64,000 bases of DNA from Paenibacillus allorhizosphaerae. GTDB lineage: Bacteria; Bacillota; Bacilli; Paenibacillales; NBRC-103111. The stretch spans positions 86,184-150,183 of the forward strand of contig NZ_CAJVCE010000018.1 of the NCBI RefSeq assembly GCF_910594985.1, read 5' to 3'. Position numbers and translations under genes: made by a program. How positions within the stretch are numbered: the first letter of the stretch is position 1; every line of letters starts with the position of its first letter. The notes below the pieces were generated by a model, which did no database searches, was not told the origin of the DNA, and was given only the letters and a program-made list of their open reading frames with translations. Shown here in pieces: positions 1 to 8,295 of the stretch.

Positions 1-37
1 GATGAAATAAATTGCCGCTCTGAGAGGATTTGAACAG

Positions 38-967
38 ATGTCGCGTGTATTGTCTATCACGGTCGATGAATTGCTGGAAATAGCAAAAGCGTTAGCTTCC
101 GAAATCAGGATCGACATATTCAAGGAAATACAGAAAAGAAAAGTCAATGTCAACGAAATTGCGGAAATGTTCAATCTGCCGCCGTCGACTGCTACCGTGA
201 ATATCAAAAAGCTGGAGGACGCCAAATTGATCCGGACGGAATTGGTTCCCGGCCTCAGAGGGGCGCAAAAAATATGCTCCGCTCAATACGATCGGCTGGT
301 CATACATCTTGGCACCATTCCGGAGGCGGAAGATACGAACTTTTGCCATATCAATATGCCTGTCGGTCACTATGTCGATTGCGAAGTTCGCCCAACCTGC
401 GGGTTAGCCGCGGAAACCGGCGTTATTGGCTTCTTCGATAATCCGCGCAGTTTTTATGAACCGGACAAGGTGAATGCCCAACTGCTCTGGTTCAGGCAGG
501 GCTTTGTCGAGTATATGTTTCCGAACCGGCTTCCGTACGACTGCGAGCTGACCGGAATCGAGCTGTCTATGGAGCTATGCTCCGAGGCTCCGCTGCACAA
601 TCCGGATTGGCCGTCGGATATTACGGTATGGATCAACGGGATGGAGATCGGGACATGGATGAGCCCGGGGGATTTCGGCGGCGAGCGGGGGCACCTGACT
701 CCGGCATGGTGGGAGACGCAGGATTCGCAGTTCGGGATGCTGAAGAAATGGAAAGTAACCGAGGGAGGCTCCTTCATCGACGGCACAAGAGTATCGAATT
801 TGAGGGTTAACGAATTGGGGATTGATGGTAGTCACTCCTTTAAGGTGAGGATCGGCGTTAAGCCCGATGCCGTGAATCAGGGGGGGATCAATTTGTTCGG
901 CCGCAAGTTCGGAAACTACGACCAGGATATTTTACTAAGGATGGACTACAAGCCGAGAAGTTCATAA
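38..967 (+). CDS. ArsR-like winged-helix transcriptional regulator with large C-terminal domain
   Basis: Probable DNA-binding repressor or activator. Residues ~8-75 form a winged helix-turn-helix: the segment EIAEMFNLPPSTATVNIKKL has the spacing of an ArsR/MarR recognition helix, followed by a wing. The remaining ~230 residues are not a standard ArsR tail; they hold several Cys and His residues (CHINMPVGHYVDCEVRPTC) that could bind a ligand or metal, which is inference. The ATG at 38 follows a GAGAGG ribosome site. The gene stands alone and ends at a good terminator at 979-1005. This regulator layout is familiar from Paenibacillus sugar loci, but the effector is unknown. Family call is firm for the N-terminus only. 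Confidence 0.8.
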   Translation: MSRVLSITVDELLEIAKALASEIRIDIFKEIQKRKVNVNEIAEMFNLPPSTATVNIKKLEDAKLIRTELVPGLRGAQKICSAQYDRLVIHLGTIPEAEDTNFCHINMPVGHYVDCEVRPTCGLAAETGVIGFFDNPRSFYEPDKVNAQLLWFRQGFVEYMFPNRLPYDCELTGIELSMELCSEAPLHNPDWPSDITVWINGMEIGTWMSPGDFGGERGHLTPAWWETQDSQFGMLKKWKVTEGGSFIDGTRVSNLRVNELGIDGSHSFKVRIGVKPDAVNQGGINLFGRKFGNYDQDILLRMDYKPRSS

Positions 968-978
968 CGTCTTATTAC

Positions 979-1005
979 GGGGCTTGTCGGCCAAGCCTCT
1001 TTTTT
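979..1005 (+). terminator. Rho-independent terminator of the ArsR-like gene
   Basis: An 8-bp stem (GGGGCTTG with CAAGCCTC, one G-U pair) and a 5-base loop are followed by six T residues, 12 bases after the stop codon at 967. Confidence 0.8.
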
Positions 1006-1237
1006 ACGGCTATTGATTTAACAATTATTAAATATAATTAATTAATAATGAATTATTTAGTGCACATTATATGTGGACACCCGTTTTCTAGAGACGGGAA
1101 TGTCCATTTTTTTGTGGATGAGCAATCGAAAAGAAAATATAGATAACGAGAGTTCTAGGCTGGCATTGATACCGGCCCGGAGTAGCGTATTCAAAAACAG
1201 TCATTGGAGCAGTAAATATTGGACACAGACTCTATAT

Positions 1238-1277
1238 CAGATTACCCCCGACGTATCTGCAGGGCGGGGGTAATCTG
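1238..1277. repeat. 13-bp perfect inverted repeat
   Basis: CAGATTACCCCCG at 1238-1250 is exactly inverted at 1265-1277, with a 14-base loop. It lies 53 bp beyond the stop codon of the minus-strand FAD oxidoreductase. No T-run follows on either strand, so it is at best an imperfect terminator or a 3' RNA stabiliser. The rest of the 1006-1329 gap holds no convincing gene. Confidence 0.7.
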
Positions 1278-1329
1278 AAATGATTTGTAAATTAAAAGTT
1301 TCACTCCAATCTTGCGTCCTTGCTAACTG

Positions 1330-2889
1330 TCAAGCCTTGGCCCATTCCAATATCTGATTGTCCTCAACCAATCGTTTACGCAGTTGGTCGTAATCTAGGT
1401 TCTGCACGGGCACGTCAGCTTTGAGCGCTAAGGCAGCTGCAGTTGCGGCGGATTGACCTAGTATCATAAATACGGGCTCCATCCGGATCGAACCATAAGC
1501 GATATGGGAGGAAGAGAGGCAGATAGGCACAATGAGATTGACGCACTCTTCTTCCTTCGGTACGATAGATCGGTAGGAAATCGGATAGGGTCGGGTAGGC
1601 GGGATTTCTACATTCCCTTCATTCACGCATTGCCCTCCCAAGACGATTCGCCGACAATTGTGGGAATCCATCGTATAAGCAGCCAGCCCAATCGGGTCGG
1701 AAACGCTTTGGAAGCCGCGACAGTGGCCCTCGTTCATGACGACATCCGAAACCATTCGTCTTGCTTCGCGGATATAGAGCTGTGGCGTCCAATGTCCAAA
1801 GGCCATGTATTCGTCTGCAGGCAATCCCCACTGACGCACCTCTTCCCGAATCGCTTCAGGCACACGATCATCATTACTTAGAAAATAAAGCATGCCCAAA
1901 TTGTATTGCAAGTGATCCCGAAATATCTCCTCGCGTCGGGCATAGCTTCCTTCCGGCCATTCATAGTTCATTCCGATATGATCGGTAGAAACCGCCCCTT
2001 TATTATTGAGATCGGTCTTGCCCTTTGGCATCTTTGTGTGCAGCCGAAGCGCATCCCAAATGCCGGCCTGGATATACCGCGCAAGAAGTGTGAATTTGTC
2101 GGGGTCATAATTCGGCGGTGCCGGAAAAGGGATCCTGTTCTCAGGTACATTCGTCAAACAAATTCGGAAGTTGTATGCCTGTACGGAACGATCCCCTTCC
2201 CCCTGTACGCCAGGAGCAGCATCGGAAACCCCATAGAGCAAGCCGCTGTCAGGTTTCCCAGGGATGACGTAGGGGTCGATAAACGCGTTGAAACGATGAT
2301 GAGGACTCCCGAACTGGATCCCGTTCAATGTTTCCTTATAGACGGAATTCGCTTCCCGGCCGACGTGATAAGATACGCCGGCGGCTGCCAGTAAATCTCC
2401 CTCGTACGTTGCATCGATAAACATGCCAGCCTCGTAAATATTGCCATTCTCCGTGACAAGGCGAATGATTTTTCCGTTCTTTTTCTCCAAACGCTCTAAT
2501 CGCTGCCCAAAATGAACCTCGATGCCATACTGTTCAATCCAGTTCAGATATACGGCTTCCGCAACGGACGGCTCGAATGTCCACTGGGTTCCGTCTCCCT
2601 CCGTCGTACCGTAATGCCGGCCAAGCGCTTGATAAAACTCCCGAGAAATACCGCCAATGGCTGCTTTGTTTCCGATATCCGTAGCGCCAAGTCCTCCTGT
2701 AGTAAGTCCGCCCACACGCTCACCGAACTCCGTGACGACCACCTTTAAGCCCATGCGGATTGCCTGAATGGCTGCGGCGATTCCGGCAGAGCTTGCACCA
2801 TAAATACACAAATCCGTACGATTGACAGTGGGAGTGGCGGTTGATGCAGATGGCCCCTCGTAGTACTTGATTTTGCTGAAATTCACCAT
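1330..2889 (-). CDS. FAD-dependent oxidoreductase (FAD_oxidored family), copy 1
   Basis: A 519-aa flavoprotein predicted to oxidise an unidentified substrate, possibly a sugar derivative. The N-terminal Rossmann motif GASSAGIAAA (residues 31-40) binds the FAD ADP moiety; GGLTTGGLGATDIG follows, as is typical of PF12831-like proteins. The start is an ATG behind AGAGGTG. It is a full-length paralogue of the gene at 40582-42138: the two share long stretches such as NFRICL, MDSHNCRR and HIAYGSIRMEPVF. No signal peptide is visible, so it is probably cytoplasmic. It is not in an operon here; its neighbours are an unrelated ArsR-like gene and a broken response regulator. Reaction unknown. Confidence 0.85.
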   Translation of the reverse strand: MVNFSKIKYYEGPSASTATPTVNRTDLCIYGASSAGIAAAIQAIRMGLKVVVTEFGERVGGLTTGGLGATDIGNKAAIGGISREFYQALGRHYGTTEGDGTQWTFEPSVAEAVYLNWIEQYGIEVHFGQRLERLEKKNGKIIRLVTENGNIYEAGMFIDATYEGDLLAAAGVSYHVGREANSVYKETLNGIQFGSPHHRFNAFIDPYVIPGKPDSGLLYGVSDAAPGVQGEGDRSVQAYNFRICLTNVPENRIPFPAPPNYDPDKFTLLARYIQAGIWDALRLHTKMPKGKTDLNNKGAVSTDHIGMNYEWPEGSYARREEIFRDHLQYNLGMLYFLSNDDRVPEAIREEVRQWGLPADEYMAFGHWTPQLYIREARRMVSDVVMNEGHCRGFQSVSDPIGLAAYTMDSHNCRRIVLGGQCVNEGNVEIPPTRPYPISYRSIVPKEEECVNLIVPICLSSSHIAYGSIRMEPVFMILGQSAATAAALALKADVPVQNLDYDQLRKRLVEDNQILEWAKA

Positions 2890-3172
2890 TTATAACACCT
2901 CTTTTTGTGTTGTTTACTTTAGTAACGTTAAGTATAGTTAAAGAGAAGTTCCTTTGTTAGTTCCATTTTTGTTTCATTTTTAAATGATGAATTCTCGTAT
3001 AAGTGCTTATATCAATAGAAATAAGGGTTCAAGCTTGTTCCTCTCTCAGCATCCGTAACAAAATTATATAGAATACAACCAGTTATTCATGATTTCCCCT
3101 ATATTTCATATGTAGCACATCCTTATATACTTATTAGTAAAGTAAGCTGAGTTGCAAGGGAGTCATGCCACT

Positions 3173-3987
3173 ATGTAGAAGCTTCTGGTAGTTGATGACG
3201 AGCCGACTGTTCGATACGGCTTACGTAATTATATGAATTGGGAAAAATACGGCATCGAGTTCTCAGGGGAGGCGGATGACGGAGACACGGCTCTGGAAGC
3301 GATCGAGCAATTCATGCCGGATATCGTGCTCACAGACGTCCGCATGCCCAATATGGATGGGATTACGCTTTCACAGGAGATTCGGAGCCGTTATCCGCAT
3401 ATTAAGATTGTGTTCGTAAGCGGCCATGATGATGCAGAGTATATGAAATCCGCGATGAAAGTAAGCGCTGTCGACTATATATTCAAACCGGTGAACCTGC
3501 AAGAACTGTGTTCTGTCATCGAACGCGTAGTTGCCGATCTCCATGCGGAGTCTACGGAACGCAGGATGATGCAGGACATGCAGGTGAAGCTGAAGGAGAG
3601 TATGCCGCTCCTTCGGGAGAAGTTCCTGATGTCGCTGATCAGCGACAAAGTTTCACAGCCGGAAAGAATTCGGGAGAGAATGGACTTCCTTGGTTTGCAA
3701 CTGCTTCGAGCGGCCTCATTTTGGGTCATTGTCATCTCCGTAGATAATCTTGCTGATATTCGGGAAACGAGATCAGAACAAGATTGGCAGCTGCTGTGTT
3801 ACGCGGTGCAGCACGTATGTCAGGAGCTCGCGGATCATTATTTAAACGGATTTATCTTCGAGTACCGTGGAGAGTTTGTTGGAATTTTGTATGTGGACAC
3901 CGGTAAGGTGTCGGTCGAGGAAAATAGTCACAATAGGAGCGCGATCGATAATTCGGAAGAGCGGCTGTTCTTACTCGCAAGCGATAT
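3173..3987 (+). pseudogene. Truncated YesN/AraC-type response regulator with stop at codon 2
   Basis: The reading frame starts at ATG 3173, behind AAGGGAG, but codon 2 is TAG (3176-3178). Without that stop it would read KLLVVDDEPTVRYGLRNYM, a standard receiver-domain start. The receiver phospho-acceptor region (DIVLTDVRMPNMDG) and the switch Lys (DYIFKPVNL) are present, and a linker region follows. The AraC-type HTH expected after ~400 residues is missing: the frame ends at 4021 after running into unrelated sequence near 3975-3990. The largest uninterrupted ORF begins at an internal ATG at 3233. No partner histidine kinase is in view. Such regulators usually control sugar ABC transporters, consistent with the SBP fragment fused downstream. 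Confidence 0.8.
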
Positions 3988-4170
3988 TTGGCTGAGTATT
4001 CCAAAAATAACGCATCTCTGAGAACGATGGCGAATGACCAAACGGTCAAATTCATCTCTGATGGGGAACCGCTCACAGGTTTGGATGCCTTTATTGCAAA
4101 GTTCAAAGCAGCCGGCGGGGATGCGAGCGTGAAGGAAGTTAACGATTGGTATACGGCGAAGAAGAAGTAA
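3976..4170 (+). pseudogene. C-terminal fragment of an ABC sugar-binding lipoprotein
   Basis: In a frame different from the response regulator, the DNA encodes AEYSKNNASLRTMANDQ followed by a segment ending NDWYTAKKK. This is the typical end of a Paenibacillus family-1 extracellular solute-binding protein: a helix with an F-x-A-K-F-K-A-A-G-G pattern, then a Lys-rich tail. It lacks everything upstream and is joined directly to the truncated regulator, indicating a deletion that removed the regulator's HTH and most of the SBP. The exact junction is uncertain by about 15 bases. Confidence 0.6.
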
Positions 4171-4340
4171 GAATGTCCTCGCTGGTTACGCGCGACGAAT
4201 TACTTCGTTTTGCAAGCCAGTCATCGCTGACATTAGTTCAAAAGTACAACACACCGCATCATACCGGTGAGCTCCTATGAAGGGATGATACACACCAGCG
4301 TATTTAAATGTCAACAATCGGGAAAGTTGGAGGTTTGCAT

Positions 4341-4673
4341 ATGATAAAAATGTATAATAAGGCTGTACTTTTGTTACTCATTTTCTCTGTCGTTACGATG
4401 GGCTGCAGCAAGGGAAAAGAGACTGCACCAAAGGCCGAAGAAAGCGGGAGTAAAGAACCCATTAATTTAACCCTATATCTCGGACAGCCCGGTATCTTTG
4501 ATTTCGAAAGTACGGGTGTAACGGAGGCCATCAAAAAGAAATTCCCTCACATTACCCTCGACATCATTTTAAGAGGGAAAAATAAGGACTATAAAGATCT
4601 CATTGCTACAGGTGTACTTCCGGACATCATCTACGATTCAGCCAGCTTTACGGTGAGCAATTCTTTTCGATGA
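4341..4673 (+). pseudogene. N-terminal fragment of an ABC sugar-binding lipoprotein
   Basis: ATG 4341 follows TTGGAGG. The product begins with a lipoprotein signal peptide (hydrophobic segment, then lipobox VTMGC) and continues with the first lobe of a family-1 solute-binding protein, including a GVLPDIIYDSASF segment matching the hinge region of these proteins. The frame stops after about 110 residues, whereas the family runs to 430-550 residues. The intact protein at 16967-18271 shows the corresponding region (GEIPDIIYATP), confirming the truncation. It may still yield a short lipoprotein but cannot bind sugar. Confidence 0.75.
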
Positions 4674-4723
4674 AAGGACTTTTTTTGCGGTTGTTCATCA
4701 CTTTAATAAAAAAACTTCATTTT

Positions 4724-4737
4724 GTCGTCTAGACGAC
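4724..4737. promoter_or_regulatory. 14-bp palindrome in front of the Crp/Fnr gene promoter
   Basis: GTCGTCTAGACGAC is a perfect palindrome. It abuts the -35 region of a likely promoter whose -10 TATAAT is at 4761-4766. Position and symmetry suggest an operator. A related half-site arrangement lies upstream of the GntR-type gene (15543-15557). Confidence 0.5.
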
Positions 4738-4819
4738 TGTTTTATTTGTTTGAAGTTTTCTATAATACCTATAAGTTAAGTGTGAATTAAAAGATTTCTT
4801 GCAATGAGGTGACAACAGC

Positions 4820-5497
4820 ATGTCAAATGAACAGTCTCCCTCACCAACGGACCCGATAAAGGAAAAAGGTAATCATGAGCAGTTAATATTAGCCGAGCTA
4901 TTTGAAGAATATGGGGTTTCGCAACATTATAAAAAAAATGAAATTATTTTCAGAGAGGATGAGGAAAGCCAGTATATTTATTTTGTTAGGTCCGGACTTG
5001 TTAAAATCTCGCAATCGGCGCAGGAAGGTCACGGCATTACTCTGTTTTTACGCAGTACGGGTGAAGTGTTCGGTGCGGCAGAGGTACTGACTGGCCAACA
5101 CAGGCAAAGATTCGCGCGATGTATACTGAACAGCGAAGTGCTACTCCTGCCCGCAGACCATTTTAGGAGTTTGTTGCAAAGCCGGCCGGATGTGCTTTAT
5201 GCACTAACCGTTTCCAACGCAAGGCGGCTGCTATCTACCCAAAGGTATGTCGAAACGCTCGTCTCCAGACCCGTCGCTTGGAGGCTCGCTTATTTCCTGA
5301 ACCAGATCGGAGAGTGGAAGCACAACGAAATTCATGTCAGGCTACCGCTGAGTCATGAAGAAATGTCCTACATTATCGGATGCAGCAGACAGACAATAAC
5401 CGAGACATTGAACAAATGGAAGGAGCAGAATCTTATTCAATACGAAAAGAAACGGGTGATCATTTACGATTGCGAAAATTTCATGTCTAAGCACTAA
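4820..5497 (+). CDS. Crp/Fnr family transcriptional regulator
   Basis: A 225-aa regulator with an N-terminal cyclic-nucleotide-binding-type beta-barrel (residues ~25-130) and a C-terminal Crp-type winged HTH (~150-220; the recognition segment is MSYIIGCSRQTITETLNKWK). No cluster of four Cys is present, so it is not an oxygen-sensing Fnr with an iron-sulfur centre. The pattern is closest to the Bacillales regulators that act without cAMP, as far as motif reading allows. Start ATG 4820 follows GAGGTG. A TATAAT-type promoter with an adjacent palindrome lies upstream. It is followed by a small ORF and a metallo-hydrolase on the same strand, which it may control. Confidence 0.9.
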   Translation: MSNEQSPSPTDPIKEKGNHEQLILAELFEEYGVSQHYKKNEIIFREDEESQYIYFVRSGLVKISQSAQEGHGITLFLRSTGEVFGAAEVLTGQHRQRFARCILNSEVLLLPADHFRSLLQSRPDVLYALTVSNARRLLSTQRYVETLVSRPVAWRLAYFLNQIGEWKHNEIHVRLPLSHEEMSYIIGCSRQTITETLNKWKEQNLIQYEKKRVIIYDCENFMSKH

Positions 5498-5529
5498 TTC
5501 AGAATACACATCAAGGGGGGAATCAAGAC

Positions 5530-5607
5530 ATGATCGAAGTTCAAGGGGCTGGATTTGAGCAACATGTTGATTTGTCCCTGCTTCAGGAAGTAAAGAGCGG
5601 TAAATAA
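5530..5607 (+). CDS. Possible 25-aa ORF of unknown function
   Basis: ATG 5530 sits about 7 bases after AAGGGGGG, a strong ribosome site, and encodes 25 residues ending VKSGK before TAA at 5605. It lies between the Crp/Fnr gene and the metallo-hydrolase in the same orientation. It could be a small peptide, a translational-coupling leader, or the scar of a deleted gene. No family was recognised. Confidence 0.35.
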   Translation: MIEVQGAGFEQHVDLSLLQEVKSGK

Positions 5608-5638
5608 CAGACCTTTAACTATTCAGGAGGAATCAAGT

Positions 5639-6559
5639 ATGCAAATACAGCCACAGGAAAATCTTCAGCCCGAGTTTCATGAGTATCTAAAAGTGATTTT
5701 GCTCGGCACAGGCTCGCCAAGAGCATTTTACGGCAGAGCGAAGCCAGCTGTGGCCGTACTTGCGGGTCATAAAGTATTTTTGGTCGACTGCGGCGGCGGT
5801 GTCGTGGATCAGCTGATTAAAGCAGGGGTCATGCCTCAGAGGGTGTCCGATGTACTGCTTACACATCATCATTACGATCACAACGGCGGTTTTTTCGATG
5901 TGTTTATTACAAGCTGGCGTACACACATTACCCCCGAGCGTGTATTTGAGGGACGATCAACTCCTTTGCATGTTTACGGTCCGGAGACAACCAAAGAAAT
6001 CATCGGTAAAATGCGGGAATCATTCGAGTTCGATGTCAAGCTTCGCGTCAGTTACAATTTGTCGGATGAAGCGGGGGCTCGGATCGAATATACTGAACGA
6101 AACGAGGGGGTTGTCTATGAGAAGGACGGAATCAAGATTACAGCCTTTGAAGTGGATCACCGCCCGGTTTATCCTGCGATCGCTTATAAATTTGAGTACA
6201 ACGGGAAGTCGGTTGTTATTTCAGGGGATACGATTCCTGTAGCGAATATGCTGAAGTACAGCCAAGGAGTCGATCTTTTGGTACATGAGGCTTATAACAA
6301 AGAATGGCTGGATGCGCTGATTCAGCAATATCCGGCCTATGACAAAGCACTCTCCAACCCGGCCAAATATCATACGACGACATTGGAGGCGGCCGAAATC
6401 GCAAAGCAAGCAGGCGTGAAGCATCTGGTGCTTACTCATCATATCCCGGCTCCGGCGGCGAATGAGGCTGCAGAGGAGGAGTATATCAAAGGGATGCGGA
6501 ATATCTATCAAGGACCGATCACGGTAGGACGCGACCTGATGTCCTTTCAGTTAGGCTAG
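5639..6559 (+). CDS. MBL-fold metallo-hydrolase (RNase Z-like subgroup)
   Basis: A 306-aa metallo-beta-lactamase-fold hydrolase. The signature T-H-H-H-Y-D-H-N-G-G (residues 75-84) supplies the dinuclear metal ligands. A further Asp lies in VVISGDTIP, and His residues lie in LVHEAY and LVLTHHIPAP near the C-terminus. The opening (VILLGTGSP) resembles the RNase Z/arylsulfatase-like branch. No signal peptide is seen, so it is probably cytoplasmic. Start ATG 5639 follows CAGGAGGAATC. The substrate cannot be named from sequence; tRNA 3' processing is unlikely because this subgroup usually acts on small esters or sulfates. It is co-directional with the Crp/Fnr gene. Confidence 0.85.
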   Translation: MQIQPQENLQPEFHEYLKVILLGTGSPRAFYGRAKPAVAVLAGHKVFLVDCGGGVVDQLIKAGVMPQRVSDVLLTHHHYDHNGGFFDVFITSWRTHITPERVFEGRSTPLHVYGPETTKEIIGKMRESFEFDVKLRVSYNLSDEAGARIEYTERNEGVVYEKDGIKITAFEVDHRPVYPAIAYKFEYNGKSVVISGDTIPVANMLKYSQGVDLLVHEAYNKEWLDALIQQYPAYDKALSNPAKYHTTTLEAAEIAKQAGVKHLVLTHHIPAPAANEAAEEEYIKGMRNIYQGPITVGRDLMSFQLG

Positions 6560-6594
6560 AGCGGAGCTCTATTATAGATGCAATGAATGTTGAA

Positions 6595-6741
6595 GCACGC
6601 GTCATGGAGGACACGGTACCTTATGTTCCGTACAGCGACGACTATATCGCGAGCGGCACTTATTATTACCGGATCAGCGCCAGGAACAGCACGGGTACGT
6701 CCGTTCTGTCCAACGTCGAATCCGTAACCAGTAATCAAATA
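6595..6741 (+). pseudogene. Remnant of a fibronectin type III domain
   Basis: The frame here encodes a segment containing GTYYYRISARNSTGTSVLSN, the last two strands of an FN3 domain as found in secreted glycosidases. It has no upstream gene body, signal peptide or ribosome site and runs straight into the large inverted repeat at 6741. It is best read as the tail of a deleted extracellular enzyme. Confidence 0.5.
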
Positions 6742-6792
6742 ATACGCTTCGAAAGCCTGTTGGATAAGACCAACAGGCTTTCGAAGCGTATT
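6741..6792. terminator. 23-bp perfect inverted repeat, bidirectional terminator-like
   Basis: Two 23-base arms (6741-6763 and 6770-6792) are exactly complementary around a 6-base loop. The structure starts immediately after the carboxylesterase stop codon (minus strand) and faces plus-strand transcription from the metallo-hydrolase. Only short T-rich stretches flank it (ATTATTT on the minus strand, ATTTTA on the plus strand). The arm length is unusual for a plain terminator. Confidence 0.7.
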
Positions 6793-8193
6793 TTAGAGCT
6801 GTATCACCTGCATTGGGAAATCGTTTTCGCTCAAGTCGGCTTCCCGTTCCAGCCTGCACTCCTGATTCAGGACCATCGTCGAACGTTCGGATAAGGTGAA
6901 CGCGGGCCATTCGGGCAGCCCCTCTGCTGTAGGCTCACCTGAACGGATAAAAGCGGCCCACGCCGCATGCATCCGAGTCGCAAGCTCTTTTACTTCCGTA
7001 GGGTTAGAATCGTTGACAAACGGACTCTCCGCCCCGTGAACCGCCCCTTGTTTACCCGCATACTCGAATCGGTACAGCCAAACGGGCTGCCCATGTTCTG
7101 CCGCCATCTCCGCGAGGCGGACCGCCGCAATACGGTAAAAGCAGTCGGTCAGCGTATCTTTCCAGGCTTCTTCGGCAGGCTTTAGAAGAGCGGCTTTACG
7201 ATACGCATTCAAGACGAGCCCGCTGTTCGACCCGAATAAGGTATTTAGAACATCTTCGTTTTGCACTTTCAGTCCGGGTGAGTTTGTTATGAATGACGCA
7301 GCTTCGTCCTTATTTGTCCCCAAAAGCAATGGAATCTTGCGCTTAAGCTTACCGAGAACCGCTGTAATAGGTTCCATTGGGATCGTGAGTCCGTCTCGTA
7401 CAGGACCAAAAGTATGGAGGCTATTATCTTGAGCTTCAATAATCGTTTGTGCAGGAATTGTCAGTAATCGATGCGCTTCCTTATGCGGAATGCCCAGCTT
7501 ATCCAGCAGCCGAAGCGTAATCAAGGTGGCAGTGCGTGTATCGCGGATGGATTGCGTTGCGCCGCTTCGGGCAATCACTTGGTGGAATAACCCTTGTGCA
7601 GCGGGCACAGTCAGCAGTGTACTTGCGCACTTGGCTCCGGCCGATACGCCCGAAACGGTGATGCGGTTTGGGTCGCCTCCAAAGCATGAAATATTCTCTT
7701 TGACCCACTTTAGTGCTGCAACGATGTCCAGTATCCCGTTGTTCCCGGAGGTCTGGTACGCATCGCCCAACAGGTCGCCCAAATGCAGAAAGCCTAATGC
7801 CCCCAGTCTGTAGTTCAGGGAAACGCATACAATGTTATCCTGTTTGGCAAAGGTCAAACCGGCAAATTCCGCACCGGTTCCAGCAACAAATCCGCCGCCA
7901 TGGATGTTGACAAGAACTGGACGGTTCGCTTGCTCCACGCCAGATGTCCAGATGTTGAGACTTAAGCAATCCTCGGATTGTTCCTTGAGAAGATTGTTCT
8001 GACCATGAACTGGCTGGTACGATTTGAGACCGAACCGGCTAGCCTCAAGTATCCCATCCCAGGGCTGCTTGGGATACGGCGGCAAAAATCGGCGCTCGCC
8101 GACTGGGGCCTCCGCATAGGGAATTCCGCGAAAAATGTAAAGATTGCCTTCCTGAACACCTCGTACTTGACCCGTGTTGGTGGTAATAATCAA
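6793..8193 (-). CDS. Type B carboxylesterase (para-nitrobenzyl esterase family)
   Basis: A 466-aa alpha/beta-hydrolase. The oxyanion segment NIHGGGFVAGTG, the nucleophile elbow GVSAGAK (G-x-S-x-G), an early FRGIPYAEAPVG motif and a DEAASF acid region are all in the family order. The catalytic His is probably in the FVNDSNP/GAVHGAE region. The start is TTG 8193 behind AGGGGGC. It lies 102 bp downstream of the LysR gene on the same strand, so both could be one transcript, placing an esterase next to the malonate genes. It might release malonate from an ester, but this is inference. Cytoplasmic; no signal peptide. Confidence 0.9.
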   Translation of the reverse strand: MIITTNTGQVRGVQEGNLYIFRGIPYAEAPVGERRFLPPYPKQPWDGILEASRFGLKSYQPVHGQNNLLKEQSEDCLSLNIWTSGVEQANRPVLVNIHGGGFVAGTGAEFAGLTFAKQDNIVCVSLNYRLGALGFLHLGDLLGDAYQTSGNNGILDIVAALKWVKENISCFGGDPNRITVSGVSAGAKCASTLLTVPAAQGLFHQVIARSGATQSIRDTRTATLITLRLLDKLGIPHKEAHRLLTIPAQTIIEAQDNSLHTFGPVRDGLTIPMEPITAVLGKLKRKIPLLLGTNKDEAASFITNSPGLKVQNEDVLNTLFGSNSGLVLNAYRKAALLKPAEEAWKDTLTDCFYRIAAVRLAEMAAEHGQPVWLYRFEYAGKQGAVHGAESPFVNDSNPTEVKELATRMHAAWAAFIRSGEPTAEGLPEWPAFTLSERSTMVLNQECRLEREADLSENDFPMQVIQL

Positions 8194-8295
8194 ATGAATT
8201 GCCCCCTACTAAAAAGTTCTTTATTTAGTCTATTATATCCGACCATTTCCAGGGATCATAATATATAGTTTTGTATATTATAAATAACCTTTAGG

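Noticed and set aside
1073..1273. Short plus-strand ORF of 66 codons
   Set aside because: It has no ribosome site, no family features, and ends in the 13-bp inverted repeat.
5639..6559. Assignment of the MBL hydrolase as RNase Z
   Set aside because: The fold fits, but nothing seen establishes tRNA processing; kept as a generic hydrolase.
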